Assembly (NCBI RefSeq): GCF_002157465.1
Contig: NZ_NHOC01000002.1
Location: 62,508 to 126,507 of the forward strand
Reading direction: 5' to 3'
Origin: Butyricicoccus porcorum
Lineage (GTDB): Bacteria; Bacillota; Clostridia; Oscillospirales; Butyricicoccaceae
DNA: 64,000 nt
A model generated the notes under the pieces. It saw only the letters and a list, made by a program, of their open reading frames with translations, made no database searches and had not been told where the DNA came from. The position numbers were made by a program, and so were the translations under genes. Positions 1-7,705 of this stretch are shown here, in pieces. The first letter of the stretch is position 1. Every line of letters starts with the position of its first letter.

Positions 1-302
1 TGGTCGAGATAGCACTCCGTCGGTTGGGGATTGGAGAGTACTTTTCGTTTCTGCTCACCTGTGGGGATTTGAATACAAGCAAAAACCTGCCGTATATTTT
101 TGACGAATGTGCGCGCAGGCTGGGCACGCCGAAGCAGCAGACGGTTGTCTTTGAGGACAGCCTGCATTGTATTGAAACCGCGGTCCGGGCAGGCTATCCG
201 GTTGTGGGCGTGTATGACCATTCCGCGCGCAGTGAGGCAGAGGTGATCCGCCCGTTGTGCCGTCAGTACATCATGGGCTGGGAGGAATTCTGCTGTGAAT
301 AA
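1..302 (+). CDS. HAD-superfamily hydrolase, 3' part
   Basis: The 5' end lies outside the window; the frame is open from base 3. The visible 100 residues carry the HAD motif IV region (VFEDSLHCIETAVRAG), whose acidic residues hold Mg2+, followed by the usual helix and the strand PVVGVYD. This pattern is typical of the beta-phosphoglucomutase-like phosphatases and mutases. The last eight bases overlap the GTG start of thiD, so the two are probably translated together. The substrate cannot be read from this fragment. Confidence 0.85.
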   Translation, partial: VEIALRRLGIGEYFSFLLTCGDLNTSKNLPYIFDECARRLGTPKQQTVVFEDSLHCIETAVRAGYPVVGVYDHSARSEAEVIRPLCRQYIMGWEEFCCE

Positions 303-1074
303 GGTACTCACCATTGCCGGTTCGGATTGCAGCGGCGGCGCGGGCATCCAGGCGGATATCAAGACCATCACGGCACACCGCATGTATGCCATGAGCGCGA
401 TTACAGCGCTGACTGCACAGAACACAACCGGTGTGTACGGCGTGCAGGAGACACCGGCGGATTTCCTGGCACAGCAGCTGGACTGTATTTTTACCGACAT
501 TGTGCCGGACGCCGTGAAAATCGGTATGGTTTCGTCTGCGGAGAACATTTCAGTCATCTCGGACAGGCTGCGGCACTACGGTGCGCAAAATATCGTGCTG
601 GACACCGTCATGTTTTCCACCTCCGGACGTGCACTGCTGAAGCCCGAGGCGATGGATGCGCTGCGCACGCAGCTTCTGCCGCTGGCACAGCTGATTACGC
701 CGAACATTCCGGAGACGGAAGCGCTGTGCGGCAGCCGGATTGAAACGAGGGAACAGATGGAGCGGGCGGGCTTTGCCATTGCGGCGCAGACCGACGGTGC
801 GGTACTCGTCAAAGGCGGGCATCTTGCCGGAGCTGCGGACGACCTGCTCGTCTGGAACGGACAGGCGTTCTGGTTTGAGGGTACGCGTATCGACAACCCG
901 AACACACACGGCACGGGCTGTACACTGTCCTCCGCGATCGCCTGCGCACTGGCGGCAGGTGCCTGCATGCCGGACGCTGTGCGCCAGGCAAAGGCATATT
1001 TGACCGGTGCCCTGCGCGACGGTCTGAACCTCGGCGCGGGCAACGGGCCGCTCAACCACTGCTGGAATCTGTGA
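295..1074 (+). CDS. thiD: Hydroxymethylpyrimidine/phosphomethylpyrimidine kinase
   Basis: ThiD phosphorylates HMP and then HMP-phosphate to give the pyrimidine half of thiamine. The 259 residues are the usual length. The N-terminus has the family signature GSDCSGGAGIQAD (residues 9-21), and the C-terminal part has the anion-hole motif HGTGCTLSSA of ribokinase-fold enzymes. The start is GTG at 295, inside the end of the upstream HAD gene (8-base overlap), which suggests translational coupling. No other thiamine gene is nearby, and no TPP riboswitch is visible inside the window. Confidence 0.93.
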   Translation: MNKVLTIAGSDCSGGAGIQADIKTITAHRMYAMSAITALTAQNTTGVYGVQETPADFLAQQLDCIFTDIVPDAVKIGMVSSAENISVISDRLRHYGAQNIVLDTVMFSTSGRALLKPEAMDALRTQLLPLAQLITPNIPETEALCGSRIETREQMERAGFAIAAQTDGAVLVKGGHLAGAADDLLVWNGQAFWFEGTRIDNPNTHGTGCTLSSAIACALAAGACMPDAVRQAKAYLTGALRDGLNLGAGNGPLNHCWNL

Positions 1075-1084
1075 CAGCCGGCAT

Positions 1085-1106
1085 AGACCACAATATGTTG
1101 TGGTCT
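1085..1106. promoter_or_regulatory. NrdR-type box 1 (perfect inverted repeat)
   Basis: Nine-base arms flank TATG, with the core CACAATATGTTGTG. The 16 bases at 1088-1103 resemble the NrdR consensus (ACACWATATATWGTGT). It starts 10 bases after the thiD stop. A weak promoter-like pair, GTGACA (1071) and TATGTT (1095), overlaps it with 17-base spacing. It shares an identical 14-base core with the box at 1443-1462. Confidence 0.65.
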
Positions 1107-1390
1107 GAAGAGGTGTGGACAACAAAAATAAAAAATTTTTAAAAGTTCGCTTTTGCGTTTTGCGGCGGGCAGAACTGCCTGCCGGAAAATCTCCGGCGGG
1201 GACAGAGGATTTGTTTGCAAAACGTTGCTTCTTTGCCCACCAGCCCCGGTTTTTGAGCAAAATCGTTCCCGACCCGGCGGGCGGTTCGCACCGGTTTGGC
1301 GGATCGGCAAAGACGGGCACTCTGGCCAAAAATCAAGAAATAGGAATGATTCCTACCAGCTGAGGCACACCACAAGGGGGCATTGCGCCC
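1107..1390. other. Non-coding, hairpin-rich region upstream of nrdD
   Basis: No credible gene: the short frames here lack a ribosome binding site. The stretch is rich in potential stems, for example around 1173-1205 and an outer stem GCTGAGGC (1359-1366) with GCCTCGGC (1402-1409) enclosing a second hairpin. If transcribed from upstream it would form a long structured leader for nrdD. It does not show the conserved B12-box or other riboswitch core known to me. Confidence 0.5.
1341..1355. promoter_or_regulatory. 15-base 7-1-7 palindrome, Fur-family-like layout
   Basis: TAGGAATGATTCCTA is a perfect 7-1-7 inverted repeat with an AAT-N-ATT centre. That is the layout of Fur/PerR/Zur operators, although only part of the consensus matches. 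It lies about 36 bases upstream of the -35 element of the nrdD promoter. Confidence 0.3.
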
Positions 1391-1419
1391 TTGACAGATG
1401 CGCCTCGGCGTACTAAAAT
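1391..1419 (+). promoter_or_regulatory. nrdD promoter
   Basis: TTGACA (1391-1396), a 17-base spacer, then TAAAAT (1414-1419): a near-consensus sigma-A promoter. Transcription would start near 1426, about 17 bases upstream of NrdR-type box 2. Confidence 0.75.
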
Positions 1420-1442
1420 ATAAAACAGTTCTGGGTCACACT

Positions 1443-1462
1443 GAACACAATATGTTGTGTTC
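1443..1462. promoter_or_regulatory. NrdR-type box 2
   Basis: Perfect inverted repeat around CACAATATGTTGTG; the 16-mer at 1445-1460 matches the NrdR consensus at 15 of 16 positions. It sits just downstream of the predicted nrdD transcription start, where a bound repressor would block transcription. NrdR is the ATP/dATP-responsive repressor of ribonucleotide reductase genes. Confidence 0.75.
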
Positions 1463-1548
1463 ATGAGTGTAAAAAACGTGCATATTTTGTATTATGCGCG
1501 CAACAGTCGGAACTTATTTTATCAGAGTAACCAGAGGAGCAGCAATAG

Positions 1549-3858
1549 ATGATTCAGCAGATTGAGAAGAGAGACGGCAGATGTGTGTTTTTTGATGTGA
1601 CGAAAATCGCAAATGCCATCTACAAGGCCGCGGAAGCGTCCGGCGGCCACGATTACCAGATGTCGATGCGGCTGGCTTTGGATGTGGCAGACTATGTGGA
1701 GGCGCACAGCCCCACACCGACGCCGTCAGTGGAGTATGTACAGGACGCGGTCGAGAAGATCCTCGTCGAAAGCGGCCACGCAAAGACCGCAAAGGCCTAT
1801 ATCCTGTACCGCAATGAGCGTTCCCGTCAGCGCGAGATGAATACCGGACTGATGAAGATTTATGAGGATCTGACGTTCCAGTCCGCAATTGAGAACGACA
1901 TCAAGCGCGAAAATGCCAACATCGACGGTGACACCGCGATGGGCACGATGCTGAAATATGGCTCGGAGGGTGCGAAACAGTTCAATGAGATGTTCCTTCT
2001 GGAACCGCACATTGCCAAGGCGCACCGCGAGGGCGATATCCACATTCACGACTTCGATTTCTACACCCTGACTACGACCTGCACGCAGATTGACCTGCTC
2101 AAGCTGTTTGACGGCGGATTTTCCACCGGACACGGCTTCCTGCGTGAGCCGAATGACATCATGAGCTATTCGGCACTGGCGTGCATCGCCATTCAGTCCA
2201 ACCAGAACGACCAGCACGGCGGCCAGAGCGTGCCGAATTTCGACTACAGCATGGCACCGGGCGTGCGCAAGACCTACTGGCATAAGTACCGCGACAACCT
2301 CGCCAAGGCGCTGGAGGCGTACGGCGTGGAGGATGACGCACTGGAGACCGCGAAGACGCTGGTTGAGGCGTGTGAGCAGAAGCCGGTGCTCGCAGATGAC
2401 AACGGTGCAACAGAATGCATCCGCGGCCGTCTGTTGGAGCGCACGGATGCGGAGACCGCGGACAAGATTCTGGCGTTTACCGTCAAGTATGCGCGCCGGG
2501 AAACCGAGCGCACCACGTATCAGGCGATGGAGGCGCTGGTGCATAACCTCAACACCATGCACTCCCGTGCAGGCGCACAGATTCCGTTCTCGTCGCTCAA
2601 CTATGGCACGGATACCTCTCCGGAGGGTCGCCTTGTCATGAAGAGTCTTCTGCTGGCAACTGAGGCCGGACTGGGCAATGGTGAGACCTCGATCTTCCCG
2701 ATTCATATCTTCAAGGTCAAGGAAGGCATCAACTACAATCCGGGCGACCCGAACTACGATTTGTTCAAGCTGGCGATCCGCGTTTCTGCGAAGCGCCTGT
2801 TCCCGAACTTCTCGTTCCTCGACGCCCCGTTCAACGCACAGTACTACAAGCCGGGATATCCGGAAACCGAGGCGGCTTATATGGGCTGCCGGACCCGTGT
2901 CGTCGGCAACAATTACGATCCGTCCAGACAGATTGTCTATGGACGCGGAAACCTCAGCTTTACGTCGATCAATCTGCCGCGCATCGCCATTAAGTCGAAC
3001 GGCAATGCGGAGGCATTCTTCCAGGAGCTTGACGAAAAGCTCGATCTGGTCATCGATCAGCTCAAGGCACGCTTTCAGATTCAGAGTGAGAAGCGCGTGC
3101 GCAATTATCCGTTCCTGATGGGTCAGGGTGTCTGGATTGATTCCGACAAGCTCGGCCCGGACGACAAGGTCGGCGAGGTGCTCAAGCATGGCTCCCTGAC
3201 CGTCGGATTCATCGGCCTTGCCGAGTGTCTCAAGGCGCTGATGGGCAAGCATCACGGCGAATCCGAGCAGGCACAGCGTATGGGGCTGGCCATTGTCACC
3301 CGTATGCGCGAGCGCATGGATCGTGAGAGTCGCGAAACCGGCCTGAACTTTACCGTCATTGCGACACCGGCAGAGGGTCTGTCCGGACGGTTTACCCGTC
3401 TGGACCGCGAGCGATATGGCGTGATTCCGGGTGTTACCGACCGCGATTATTACACCAACTCGTTCCATGTGCCGGTTTATTATCCGATTTCGGCATTCCG
3501 AAAAATTCAGCTTGAGGCGCCGTATCACGCGCTTACCAACGGCGGACACATCAGCTATGTCGAGCTGGACGGTGATCCGACGCAGAACCTCGATGCATTT
3601 GAGGCTGTCATCCGCTATATGAAGGAATGCGGCATCGGCTACGGTTCTATCAACCATCCGGTTGACCGCGACCCGGTGTGCGGCTATACCGGTATCATCG
3701 ACGATGTATGCCCGCGCTGCGGCCGCCGCGAGGGCGAAGCAGTCAGCGTAGAAAAGCTGCGCCAGCTGGGCGTCTATAAAAACCACAACAGTGACACCAT
3801 CGGATATCACGGCGACCCGAATGAAGAGCGTGACCGCCGTCCCAATCCGCTTTCTTAA
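1549..3858 (+). CDS. nrdD: Anaerobic ribonucleoside-triphosphate reductase, catalytic polypeptide (lacks the glycyl-radical segment)
   Basis: Class III ribonucleotide reductase makes dNTPs from NTPs without oxygen. The 769 residues begin with an ATP-cone (IEKRDGRCVFFDVTKIANAI) for allosteric control and include the conserved IQSNQNDQHGGQS region of the catalytic barrel. Near the end is a zinc-site remnant with three cysteines (PVCGYTG ... CPRCG) instead of the usual four. The normal C-terminal RxxGYLG glycyl-radical motif is absent; the protein stops in ERDRRPNPLS. That motif is encoded by the next gene. The ATG follows an AGAGGAG ribosome binding site (1533-1539). Probably repressed by NrdR. 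Confidence 0.93.
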   Translation: MIQQIEKRDGRCVFFDVTKIANAIYKAAEASGGHDYQMSMRLALDVADYVEAHSPTPTPSVEYVQDAVEKILVESGHAKTAKAYILYRNERSRQREMNTGLMKIYEDLTFQSAIENDIKRENANIDGDTAMGTMLKYGSEGAKQFNEMFLLEPHIAKAHREGDIHIHDFDFYTLTTTCTQIDLLKLFDGGFSTGHGFLREPNDIMSYSALACIAIQSNQNDQHGGQSVPNFDYSMAPGVRKTYWHKYRDNLAKALEAYGVEDDALETAKTLVEACEQKPVLADDNGATECIRGRLLERTDAETADKILAFTVKYARRETERTTYQAMEALVHNLNTMHSRAGAQIPFSSLNYGTDTSPEGRLVMKSLLLATEAGLGNGETSIFPIHIFKVKEGINYNPGDPNYDLFKLAIRVSAKRLFPNFSFLDAPFNAQYYKPGYPETEAAYMGCRTRVVGNNYDPSRQIVYGRGNLSFTSINLPRIAIKSNGNAEAFFQELDEKLDLVIDQLKARFQIQSEKRVRNYPFLMGQGVWIDSDKLGPDDKVGEVLKHGSLTVGFIGLAECLKALMGKHHGESEQAQRMGLAIVTRMRERMDRESRETGLNFTVIATPAEGLSGRFTRLDRERYGVIPGVTDRDYYTNSFHVPVYYPISAFRKIQLEAPYHALTNGGHISYVELDGDPTQNLDAFEAVIRYMKECGIGYGSINHPVDRDPVCGYTGIIDDVCPRCGRREGEAVSVEKLRQLGVYKNHNSDTIGYHGDPNEERDRRPNPLS

Positions 3859-3892
3859 TTCAGATACAGATTCACCTGAGGAGGTATTTATC

Positions 3893-4120
3893 ATGAAGGA
3901 GCTCAATCACATCACATACAATGCAAACGGCGAGGAAATGGTAGGAGAGGGCGTCGGCTTTGAGCGCATCCGCCGCATTACCGGTTATCTGGTCGGCACG
4001 CTGGACCGCTTCAACAACGCCAAGCGCGCAGAGGAAAATGACCGCGTCAAGCACGATGTCTATCGCAAAATGGAAAATCCGCAGGATTGCGCATGCCGTG
4101 ACATCCGCCACAGCGCATAA
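3893..4120 (+). CDS. Separately encoded NrdD glycyl-radical domain
   Basis: 75 residues. The segment FERIRRITGYLVGTLDRFNN followed by AKRAEENDRVKH matches the extreme C-terminus of class III reductases, where the glycine of the GYL motif carries the radical. It starts 34 bases after the nrdD stop, in another frame, with its own strong AGGAGG (3878-3883) and an ATG nine bases later, so it looks like a real gene and not a sequencing frameshift. By inference it docks on the NrdD body and is activated by NrdG encoded 11 bases downstream. A second reading, a spare-part protein like GrcA for pyruvate formate-lyase, is less likely because the large protein lacks its own motif. Confidence 0.8.
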   Translation: MKELNHITYNANGEEMVGEGVGFERIRRITGYLVGTLDRFNNAKRAEENDRVKHDVYRKMENPQDCACRDIRHSA

Positions 4121-4131
4121 CGCATAAGTCC

Positions 4132-4647
4132 ATGATAGATCAAAATCTTCGCATTGCCGGAGTCATCGACGAATCCATTGTCGATGGCCCCGGCATACGC
4201 TTTGTCATTTTTACGCAGGGCTGCCCGCATCACTGTCCGGGCTGCCACAATCCGCAGACGCATGACTTTGCGGGCGGGCAGGAGGTCAAAATCTCCCGTC
4301 TGCTGGCAGATGTGCAGGCCGATCCGCTTATCGGCGGCGTGACGCTGTCCGGTGGTGAGCCGTTCTGTCAGCCAAAGCCGCTGGCAGAGCTGGCGCGCGT
4401 GCTGCGCCTGGGCGGCAAGCATATCATGACCTATACCGGCTATACATGGGAGCAGCTGCTTGAGATGGATGATCCGGATGTGCTCGCACTGCTGCGGCAG
4501 TGTGATGTGCTGGTGGACGGCCCGTTCGTACAGGAACAGCGCGACCTGTCGCTGCGCTTCCGCGGCAGCCGCAACCAGCGCCTCATCGATGTACCGACGT
4601 CGTTGGAGCAGGGCCGTGTTGTAACCACAACCTGCGCCCATCTGTAA
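4132..4647 (+). CDS. nrdG: Anaerobic ribonucleotide reductase activating protein (radical SAM)
   Basis: NrdG uses a [4Fe-4S] cluster and S-adenosylmethionine to install the glycyl radical on NrdD. The 171 residues contain the cluster motif CPHHCPGC (Cys31, Cys35, Cys38; CxxxCxxC) and the SAM-binding GGVTLSGGEP region. It follows the radical-domain gene by 11 bases and completes an nrdD / radical domain / nrdG operon. Its target here would be the small protein at 3893-4120. Confidence 0.93.
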   Translation: MIDQNLRIAGVIDESIVDGPGIRFVIFTQGCPHHCPGCHNPQTHDFAGGQEVKISRLLADVQADPLIGGVTLSGGEPFCQPKPLAELARVLRLGGKHIMTYTGYTWEQLLEMDDPDVLALLRQCDVLVDGPFVQEQRDLSLRFRGSRNQRLIDVPTSLEQGRVVTTTCAHL

Positions 4648-4699
4648 CACGGGAATTCCCTCACTTCTGTGTTGTTTGTGTGCAAAAGGAAAAATGTTA

Positions 4700-4727
4700 T
4701 TGACAATTACATTTGAATTGCTATAAT
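4700..4727 (+). promoter_or_regulatory. Promoter of the structured RNA upstream of modA
   Basis: Perfect consensus boxes TTGACA (4700-4705) and TATAAT (4722-4727) with a 16-base spacer, 52 bases after the nrdG stop. Start of transcription is expected near 4735. No open frame with a ribosome binding site follows before the terminator at 4924. Confidence 0.8.
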
Positions 4728-4734
4728 TAAATCA

Positions 4735-4962
4735 TAAAGTACACATTTTCGTCGGATGCCGGAGCGCACATGCCGCGTGTAGTAAGGGGAAAGACTGCGG
4801 GCGGTGCTCCTTTTGTTCATCCGTGCCGGGATCAGGCGCATACCCTCCGGGTATACAGATCCGGAATCCGCGTGCGCTGGTTCGGTTCAGAAAATTATGT
4901 GAGACGGTACTTTGTAACCAGCGAAAGGGTTGTTCTGTAGGAGAGCGGAACAGCCCTTTTCC
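4735..4962 (+). ncRNA. Unassigned structured RNA, about 228 nt, upstream of modABC
   Basis: A consensus promoter precedes it and an intrinsic terminator ends it, with no gene between. Visible stems: CGGATG (4753) with CATCCG (4818); ATACCC (4840) with GGGTAT (4849) closing a three-base loop; and an 8-bp helix CGCTGGTT (4875) with AACCAGCG (4916), which abuts the terminator stem directly. That arrangement is what one expects of a riboswitch with a terminator platform or of a terminated small RNA. Its place before modA makes a molybdate or molybdenum-cofactor sensor attractive, but I could not match the known Moco motif. 6S and SRP RNA were considered and do not fit. Confidence 0.5.
4924..4962 (+). 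terminator. Intrinsic terminator of the structured RNA
   Basis: A 14-bp stem with two G-U pairs (4924-4937 with 4946-4959), an eight-base loop, and a TTTT tract. Confidence 0.75.
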
Positions 4963-5008
4963 ATTGCCTAAAACACGAAAACAGATATAAAATAATTTTT
5001 TAGCACCA

Positions 5009-5036
5009 TTGACAAATTTTGTACATGCGTTATACT
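5009..5036 (+). promoter_or_regulatory. modA promoter
   Basis: TTGACA (5009-5014), 16-base spacer, TATACT (5031-5036). Transcription would begin about 27 bases before the modA start, downstream of the structured RNA, so modABC may have both a read-through and a direct promoter. Confidence 0.7.
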
Positions 5037-5069
5037 TAAGTGAGAATAACGAATCGGGAGGAACTCGAC

Positions 5070-5906
5070 ATGAAAATGAAAAAGTGGACAGCGGCAATTC
5101 TGGCAGCGGCACTGTCTGTCAGCATGCTGGCGGGCTGCGGAAGCAGCAGCAACAACAGCAATACCGATGCGGATGCCGGCAGCGCGGCGGATACGGCTGC
5201 AACCAGCTCACTGAGCGGGGAAGTCACTGTGTTTGCAGCAAAGAGCATGACTGATTGCCTGGATGAGCTGATTGAGGATTATAATGAGGAGAATCCGGAC
5301 GTTGCAATTACGGCAAACTATGCGGGCTCGGGCGATTTGCAGAGCCAGATTGAAAACGGCGCGCCGTGCGATCTGTTCCTGTCTGCGGCACAGAAGCAGA
5401 TGGATGCGCTGTGCGATGAGGGGTTGATGGCGGACGAAACACGCAGCGACCTGCTGACCAACGAGGCAGTTCTGGTTGTGCCGAAGGATTCAGACGCGGT
5501 TACCTCGTTTGAAGATCTGGCTTCGGATTCCGTCGCAAAGGTTGCCATCGGCAACCCGGACAGTGTACCGGTTGGCCAGTACGCGCAGGAGATTCTGACC
5601 ACACTGGGCATCTGGGATGCAGTCAACGCGAAGGCAGTTCTCGGCTCGGACGTCCGTCAGGTACTGGCTTGGTGTGAGACCGGTGAGGTTGATGCAGGTA
5701 TTGTATATGCGACCGATGCGGCAGTTACCGACAGCGTAACGGTTGTCTGCGCGGCACCGGAGGACAGCTGTGCTCCGGTCATCTATCCGATTGCACTGAC
5801 CAAGGATGGCGCAGAAAATGAAGCGGCACAGAGCTTTTTGGAATTCCTTGAGGCGGATGATGCCGCAGCGGTATTCGAGAAATACGGCTTTGGCATTGCA
5901 GAGTAA
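5070..5906 (+). CDS. modA: Molybdate ABC transporter substrate-binding lipoprotein
   Basis: ModA binds molybdate or tungstate outside the cell and delivers it to ModBC. The 278-residue protein starts with a lipoprotein signal (basic KMKK, hydrophobic core, lipobox LAGC), then a Ser/Asn-rich linker, then the family fold beginning GEVTVFAAKSMTDCLDEL with the oxyanion-contacting serine, and later NYAGSGDLQSQI. The ATG at 5070 has GGGAGGA eight bases upstream; an earlier in-frame start has no such site. It heads modABC. Confidence 0.93.
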   Translation: MKMKKWTAAILAAALSVSMLAGCGSSSNNSNTDADAGSAADTAATSSLSGEVTVFAAKSMTDCLDELIEDYNEENPDVAITANYAGSGDLQSQIENGAPCDLFLSAAQKQMDALCDEGLMADETRSDLLTNEAVLVVPKDSDAVTSFEDLASDSVAKVAIGNPDSVPVGQYAQEILTTLGIWDAVNAKAVLGSDVRQVLAWCETGEVDAGIVYATDAAVTDSVTVVCAAPEDSCAPVIYPIALTKDGAENEAAQSFLEFLEADDAAAVFEKYGFGIAE

Positions 5907-5936
5907 GGATATCTGACACATACAGGAGAACGGAAC

Positions 5937-6617
5937 ATGGATGTATCGCCCCTCTTTTTGACACTGAAAATCGCATTGCTGGCGACAGTATTTTCGGTCG
6001 TGCTCGGCATCGGCGCGGCGTGGCTTGTGCTGCGCCTGCGCCGCGGGCAGGGGATGGTTGACGGCATTCTGACGCTGCCAATGGTGCTGCCGCCGACGGT
6101 AGTAGGCTTTGGTCTGCTGCTGTTGCTCGGCAAATACGGCCCGCTCGGCGCAGTATTGAATGCACTCGGCATTTCCATTATTTTTACACCGACGGCGGGC
6201 GTCATTGCGTCCACCGTCGTCGCGTTTCCGCTGATGTATCGCGCGGTGCGCGGCGCAATGGAACAGCTTGATCCCGACTTCGCGGCGGCAGGGCGTACAC
6301 TGGGTATGAGTGAATGGAGTATTTTTCTGCACATCACGCTGCCCGGCTGTACACCGGGCATTGCCGCGGGAACCGTGCTTGCCTTTGCGCGCGCACTCGG
6401 TGAATTCGGCGCGACGGTTATGATTGCGGGAAACATTCCGGGCAAGACACAGACAATGTCTGTGGCGATTTATTCCGCCGTGCAGGCAGGAAAAGCGCAT
6501 TACGGCGAAGCGGCCTTCTGGGCAGGCACGATCTGCGTGCTGTCGTTCGCGGGCATGATTGCAGTCAATATCTGGAACAGCCGTTATGTACGGCGAAAGG
6601 AGGGGAAGCCGCGGTGA
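5937..6617 (+). CDS. modB: Molybdate ABC transporter permease
   Basis: Membrane channel subunit of the molybdate importer, 226 residues with about five to six membrane segments. The cytoplasmic EAA-type loop that contacts the ATPase is visible as AAAGRTLGMSEWSIFLHITL (about residues 118-137). It starts 30 bases after modA and its end overlaps the GTG start of modC by four bases. Confidence 0.93.
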   Translation: MDVSPLFLTLKIALLATVFSVVLGIGAAWLVLRLRRGQGMVDGILTLPMVLPPTVVGFGLLLLLGKYGPLGAVLNALGISIIFTPTAGVIASTVVAFPLMYRAVRGAMEQLDPDFAAAGRTLGMSEWSIFLHITLPGCTPGIAAGTVLAFARALGEFGATVMIAGNIPGKTQTMSVAIYSAVQAGKAHYGEAAFWAGTICVLSFAGMIAVNIWNSRYVRRKEGKPR

Positions 6618-7612
6618 GTCTGTGTGTGGACATTCACAAAAAGCTAGGCGGATTTTCGCTCGATATGCAGGCGGAATTTCCCGACGCACCGACGGCGGTT
6701 ATCGGGGCATCCGGCAGCGGCAAGAGCATGCTGCTGCGCTGCATCGCAGGCATCGTCGTACCCGACAGAGGGCACATTGCTTTGGGAGAAAAGACATGGT
6801 ATGACAGCACAGCGCGCACCTGTCTGCCGCCACAGCGCCGCCATGCCGGATATCTGTTCCAACAGTATGCACTGTTTGAGAACAGGACGGTGGCGGGGAA
6901 CATCATGATGGGCATGCGCGGCACGAAGCAGGAAAAACAGCAGGCGTGCCGCGCATTGATGGAGCGCTTTCAGCTGACCGCGCTGGCAGAGCATCGCCCG
7001 GCACAGCTGTCCGGTGGGCAGAAGCAGCGCACCGCACTCGCACGCATGTTGGGCGCACAGCCGGAGGTGCTGCTGCTCGACGAGCCATTTTCCGCGTTGG
7101 ATACACATCTGCGCGGTGAGGTACGCCAGCAGATGGCAGAGGTGCTCGCGCGGCATGTGGGGGTATCCCTGCTCGTCACACATGATTTTTCTGAGGCAAT
7201 GCAGCTTTGCTCACGTGCGGCTGTCGTGTCCGGCGGACGCATTGTCGAGCAGGGAAGTTGTATTGATCTGTGGCACAATCCCAAAACACGTGCCTGCGCG
7301 GAGCTGACCGGCATGCGCAACTTTTTCCCGCTGCCAGATGGCATGCAGCCAAACGATTCCGCCCCCTGCTGCCTTGGCATCCGTCCGGAGGATTTGCGGC
7401 CTGCATGCGGCGGCGATACGGTGACAGTTTCCGGCACGGTGCAGCGCATGCTGCCCGGTATCCATACGGATCAGGCCATTGTGCAGACATCACACGGCAT
7501 GCTGCTCTGGACCGTGCCACATGATGCAGATTCTCCGCCGCAGGCGGGTGATCCTGTCATGCTTTCCGCCGACCCCGACCGGTTTCATATCCTGAAAATC
7601 GATAAAACCTGA
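6614..7612 (+). CDS. modC: Molybdate ABC transporter ATP-binding protein
   Basis: ATPase that drives molybdate uptake. The 332 residues show Walker A (GASGSGKS), the ABC signature (LSGGQKQR), Walker B (VLLLDEPF) and the switch histidine (LVTHD). The last ~70 residues form a MOP/TOBE-like domain that in this family senses bound molybdate. GTG start overlapping the modB stop (GTGA). Completes a three-gene operon. Confidence 0.92.
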   Translation: MSLCVDIHKKLGGFSLDMQAEFPDAPTAVIGASGSGKSMLLRCIAGIVVPDRGHIALGEKTWYDSTARTCLPPQRRHAGYLFQQYALFENRTVAGNIMMGMRGTKQEKQQACRALMERFQLTALAEHRPAQLSGGQKQRTALARMLGAQPEVLLLDEPFSALDTHLRGEVRQQMAEVLARHVGVSLLVTHDFSEAMQLCSRAAVVSGGRIVEQGSCIDLWHNPKTRACAELTGMRNFFPLPDGMQPNDSAPCCLGIRPEDLRPACGGDTVTVSGTVQRMLPGIHTDQAIVQTSHGMLLWTVPHDADSPPQAGDPVMLSADPDRFHILKIDKT

Positions 7613-7632
7613 CAGGTTCTGTCAAAAGATAC

Positions 7633-7661
7633 TTGCAAGCGCATTCGGAATGTGATACGAT
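7633..7661 (+). promoter_or_regulatory. xpt promoter
   Basis: TTGCAA (7633-7638), 17-base spacer, TACGAT (7656-7661). The leader to the xpt start would be only about 38 bases, too short for a purine riboswitch. Confidence 0.6.
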
Positions 7662-7705
7662 ACAAACACGCAATTACATCACAAATCGGAAAGGATGCGT
7701 ATGGT

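Noticed and set aside
1107-1390. Cobalamin or other known riboswitch upstream of nrdD
   Set aside because: A short stretch on the minus strand resembles part of the cobalamin core, but the B12 box and the rest are missing and the strand is wrong for nrdD.
3791-3892. nrdD and the radical-domain frame as one gene broken by a frameshift
   Set aside because: The second gene has its own AGGAGG and ATG after the nrdD stop, and its upstream codons do not continue the NrdD sequence.
1726-3906. A 726-codon open frame on the minus strand opposite nrdD
   Set aside because: It is the mirror of nrdD codon use; no ribosome site and no family features. The same holds for long mirror frames opposite the CoA-transferase, modABC, ftsH, the RND gene and sbcC.
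4735-4962. 6S or SRP RNA
   Set aside because: The 5' and 3' ends do not pair as in 6S, and the conserved SRP helix-8 bases (GGAAGCAGC) are absent.
7613-7705. Purine riboswitch before xpt
   Set aside because: The promoter leaves only about 38 bases of leader and the conserved loops are not present.
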